DNA of 64,000 nt from Tubiluchus corallicola (lineage: Eukaryota > Priapulida > Priapulimorpha > Priapulimorphida > Tubiluchidae): the NCBI GenBank assembly GCA_030141605.1, contig JAQGDQ010000024.1, positions 761,501 to 825,500 of the forward strand. Direction: 5' to 3'. Below the pieces are notes generated by a model. The model searched no databases. It had not been told where the DNA came from and was given only the letters and a program-made list of their open reading frames with translations. The position numbers and the translations under genes were made by a program. Positions 60,111 to 64,000 of the stretch are shown here, one piece after another; the first letter of the stretch is position 1; every line of letters starts with the position of its first letter.

Positions 60111-62679
60111 GAGAAAGCATTTGTGCAGTCTGGATTCCCCTAATACTAGGGTTTTCCTAAATTTTGACTTACAAATTGCAGGAAATCCTGTTACATGCAA
60201 ATTCATCACAAAAGCATCGTAGGATTAATGCAAAATTAAAGGAAAATTTAATCATAATCAACGTTTTTCTCTTGGGAACTTGCAAGTCTTACACATAAAT
60301 ATGAGTGAGTCTGTAGCAATGATTGAAAACTACAACAAAATAATGTCAATGTAGTCATAACATATAAACAATTTAACCAAAAAGTCCAAAGACACTTACT
60401 AGTATATGTCACATTGTTTGATAAGTCATTGGTCAGTGGTGACTCTGCAGGACATTGTGGATTACAGGCGGATTAATGCGTGGGTCTACTACCAGCAAAG
60501 ATATGTGGCTTCTGTATCAGCTGTTAACATTATTGATCTCATTTCTAACTTTTCCGGAGAAACTGAAGCCAATTTCTTGAATTTTACTGGAAATATCCAA
60601 ATAAATACGAAGCGATAAATCATTCGACAGCTTCAGCCGGTCGACTGGATCGATCCGAAAAATGGACGAAACTTTATTAACCCTTTCCAAACCGAACATG
60701 CTGTCATCTGGTTACAGTTCACTAGAAGCATAAATGAACTGTAACCACATGATGCCAAATAGTTCGCAATATGTTGGCAAGGAAAATGTTGGTGTGACAG
60801 TGTTCATCCTGGTGCGACAGGCACGCCAATGGCCGCCAGCGTATTCACGACAATACTGTCTTTAGGATTCACAGTCATTCATTTAATTCTGTGAAACAAT
60901 CACTAATAACATTAAAGCAGCTTCGCGCTGACGAAATTGAACTAACAGCCCTCAAAACTTAATAAGATCGAAATGCAAAAACTACACGATATAAAAATGA
61001 CACTTAATTATTCGCAAGGCTAATTTATTCTCATTAAAGACAGTCACACGAGCGCAAGAGATAAATTTTACAAGTGCAAGTAAACGGATATAATTGGCCG
61101 ACTGAAATAAAAGACGCGATTTTGATGAGTGAAAATAAATACACGTGGGCGTGTACTTCTTCTAATTTAGCTAATGCTTTTTTCTATTTAACTATTTGCT
61201 TAAAGATTTATCACAAAAAGTGCAACGAGTATGGATGTACTACTGGATATGGGGAGTACTGGTTTTTTACTATAATCTCAAGCGATATGTTAGCGTACAG
61301 AAAAACTGTTATTGTTTAGTAAGCATCGTACGTACGTTTATGCAGTGTCAAATACAGGAAATTTTAATTGTATTCATTCTCTTAAAATTTACTTTACTAG
61401 AATTACTGAAGGCTCGAAAAAACATATGTAATATTTGCATTTTGACTCTGTTCGAGTTCCTGTTCGAACTAACTTCACACTGTCCAAAATAAGGGCTACT
61501 GTGACCACCCATCAACGATCCGCCACAACGTTAATGCCATACTTAGTAAAAACAAAATGCACATTGTCAAATCAACACAAGCTGCGTTTACTGAACGACC
61601 GGACTGACGTAGTGCCATGAGTTTCTTGGCTGAATGTATCGTTTTTACTCTGGTATTGCAGTACTGTCATCGGCTACTCGCCATGTATGTGTGAATGCAT
61701 TAATTTTGTTTTGCGTTACCTAGATGGCCTTTTGACAGGCAGCCAAATACCAGTTCTAAGCTTAACCAATGCCGGTTCCGAGGAACCTAAACTTTGGAAC
61801 CCTAAGACATGTTTTACACATCTTGAAGTAACAGTGATGAAAGAGTTAAATGCCCAAATACAAGACAGACCTATATACTTGAGTTCGCATTGTATTTGTC
61901 GCATTCGAATCTCTAATATAGGAGAATGGAGAATATATACATTGGCCAATACATAAATCGCATACTTGTATGTATTTATGCGTGACAGGTTTAAAACTCG
62001 CGTACTTGGATAAGTCGGACAGCGGCACTGCTACACGCGCAATGCGCGAACAAGTTTTATATATATAGCGGATGCAAAAGCTTTACTTGCTCGGGCATTA
62101 TTTTTAAGTTATATCTGCTTCTATACCAACACTGGTTCGATAATATTTTACCCGCTTCAAAACTTGGTAACATGTTTAGTTAAGATGAAAGCGTTTTATG
62201 AATCTTAGCCCGTGCGTTTATAAATTTTTCCCTCATCCTCCACTTTCTGTTGCATCACTATAGCGTTTAATAAGGTGAACGTTAACCATACATGTAATTT
62301 CAGCATCTCTATAATAAGAAGAGAACGACACCATATGCACATGCAATAACGTTATACTGCATGCTTGCTCGGTAATGCTTTGATGCAACCGTTGCTTTTT
62401 TGGCATCAATAGAAAAGCAATGACGTTGCGCGCACTGAAAATCATATATCAGACTCGTGACAAGGAACCTTTTAGGCAAATTTTAATTATCTTTAGAGAT
62501 TGTGATCATTTATGAAATTGCATGTATAGACATCACTTTTGAAGCCGGAGAAAGAGAACGAGTGAGAGAGACAGCTGGAAAATATATAAAAGGCAATACG
62601 TACAAGGATTTCTCTGCCTCAACCTGTGCCATTGACTTATACAGTAATGATGAAACTGCTTCCCTTGCTTAATAAGTGT
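60111..62679. other. Non-coding sequence
   Basis: Mixed AT-rich sequence. Overlapping frames near 61687-61956 are open on both strands but show no recognisable protein. Confidence 0.45.
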
Positions 62680-63130
62680 GAGTTAATATGACGTTTTTGC
62701 CGTGTTCTACGGAAAAAACGAGAACCTTTAGAACTACTCGCATTAATTCTTATTTCTGACTCATTACGAGCACGCACTCATTTTCATAATTATCGCAGAC
62801 GTCTTGGTAACAGGTTCTAATATAATTAGCAGAACATAATTGCCTAGAAACAAGATGCGCATGCAACTGCAATAGCATCATTTCTTGTTGCTAATGAAAC
62901 TCGCCCGGTTATGAGATGAAAACACATTAACATTGAAGCTATAATAAAATGTAATTTCTGGGCAAAAAATAAGAAAATATAAAAATTAAGCCAGCTAATC
63001 CGCATAATGAAGCAGAAACAATGAACCGCTATGTAGAATATTAAATTGCACAACAGAAGGCGCGTCTACGATGGAGAATGATGGGGGGAGCAGTTTAGAA
63101 GTGTAGGGGCAGGGCTGTTAATTGACCGAC
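62680..63130. promoter_or_regulatory. Candidate regulatory block
   Basis: Contains CTCGCATTAATTCTTATTTC near 62738, CTGACTCATTACGAGC near 62757 and CATAATTATCGCAGACG near 62784. A G-rich spot lies near 63080. No coding frame. Confidence 0.22.
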
Positions 63131-63689
63131 ACTAGCAATTACAACTCAGGCCAAATCCACGACAAATACTTAACGGAAGAGTAGTAACTCTTTACTGGCT
63201 ATGCTGAATACCTTATTAACCCGAAAATAAGCAGAAAAGCTGCATACCTGAATTAAGGCTACCCAACTTTGGCCCTTAAAAACCACAATTTTTCCCTGTA
63301 CGCGCAAAAGTTTTCACGATTTCTCAAAAATTTCAATAGGCCCAAATGTATTTCTCTGTATGCGGGCAAAACTTTTAGACACGCAAAATTATCGCGTTGT
63401 TTTGAAATTCAGGGCTACGGAGAATGCAATTATGGCAAGTTGCATCAATTTTAATTCCTGAAGTAATAATACTAATACATAAATCCAAATAATCTAAGCC
63501 ACTCATGCGTTAAAAATAATCAGTAATTCAATTACGAAATAGATTTTAAGCCAGTTAGAAAACTAAAGCGTATACATTACTCGGGCTCTGCTGTCAATCT
63601 TTAGGTTTACATAATGCATTCATGCTCGCATGTGCAGTTATACACTAACATAATATTGGCTATTTAAGTTTTTTTTTATCATTTTAAAT
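63131..63689. other. Non-coding sequence
   Basis: Nothing recognised. A 61-codon plus frame lacks features. Confidence 0.45.
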
Positions 63690-64000
63690 GTCGACATAGA
63701 ATCGTCCAACTGGCGCCTGAGCCTGAAAAATGGGCGAAGCACGACGTCAGTGCCTTTAGAATTTAATTAGTCTCATTTCCTGTCGCTGAGAAAGACAAGC
63801 CAATCTCAGAATGGGTAAACTTCATTAATAACGCAGAAAAGAAAAAACTCCCGATAAAAAGCGCAAAATCTAAATTGCTAAAGTTGCAGACTAGCAACCT
63901 AATTAATCAAAGAAACAGAATGGGCGAATTATCGGACAGGTGTCGATTATGCTTGAACATGCACAGTTTGATTAATTCTTTTAACGGGGCTAATCTTCTA
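63690..64000. promoter_or_regulatory. Candidate conserved non-coding enhancer block, cut by the window edge
   Basis: Contains GAATTTAATTAGTCTC near 63759, CTTCATTAATAACGCAG near 63821, ACCTAATTAATCAAAG near 63897 and GTTTGATTAATTC near 63966. GC-balanced, no coding frame. Confidence 0.28.

Overview
The window is animal nuclear DNA: AT-rich, with intron-split coding sequence, many simple-sequence repeats and long non-coding stretches. I see no operons, bacterial or viral genes. The only gene I can name is on the minus strand: the middle part of a large zinc-finger homeobox gene of the ZFHX3/ZFHX4 (zfh2) family. One giant exon (29375-35550) encodes four homeodomains and 15 zinc fingers of C2H2 or C2HC type. 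Four homeodomains is the ZFHX3/ZFHX4 arrangement. The AT content, repeat spectrum and divergence from the vertebrate proteins suggest a bilaterian invertebrate, perhaps a lophotrochozoan, but the species cannot be fixed from sequence alone.

Layout, read in the direction of the gene (right to left). From 37582 to 64000 there is no recognisable coding exon. I read it as one very large intron, with the N-terminal exons off the right edge. At 37543-37581 there is a candidate 39-nt microexon. After a 2.0-kb intron comes the giant exon, then an 860-bp intron, then a smaller exon at 28292-28514 that continues the frame. The family's usual C-terminal zinc fingers are not found to the left. Either another long intron runs off the left edge, or the transcript ends just past 28266.

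The flanking 28 kb on the left and 26 kb on the right hold three kinds of sequence. (1) Blocks of mixed, non-repetitive sequence dense in homeodomain cores (TAAT/ATTA), octamers (ATGCAAAT) and TALE-like TGACAG. These look like the clusters of conserved enhancers that surround developmental transcription-factor genes; that is inference, since no comparison could be run. (2) Microsatellites: (TAGGA)n, (AG)n, (ATC)n, (CT)n, (GACA)n, (GTC/GTT)n and (ATT)n. (3) Repeats and mobile-element remnants: two tRNA-like sequences, a short TTAA-flanked inverted-repeat element, tandem duplications of 47 and about 81 bp, and a set of GC-rich patches at 44-51 kb whose motif blocks occur in the same order and nearly the same spacing. 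That patch family is the most unusual thing here and I cannot assign it to a known element.

No rRNA, intact tRNA, CRISPR array or complete transposon was found. Most other open frames are chance or lie in microsatellites.
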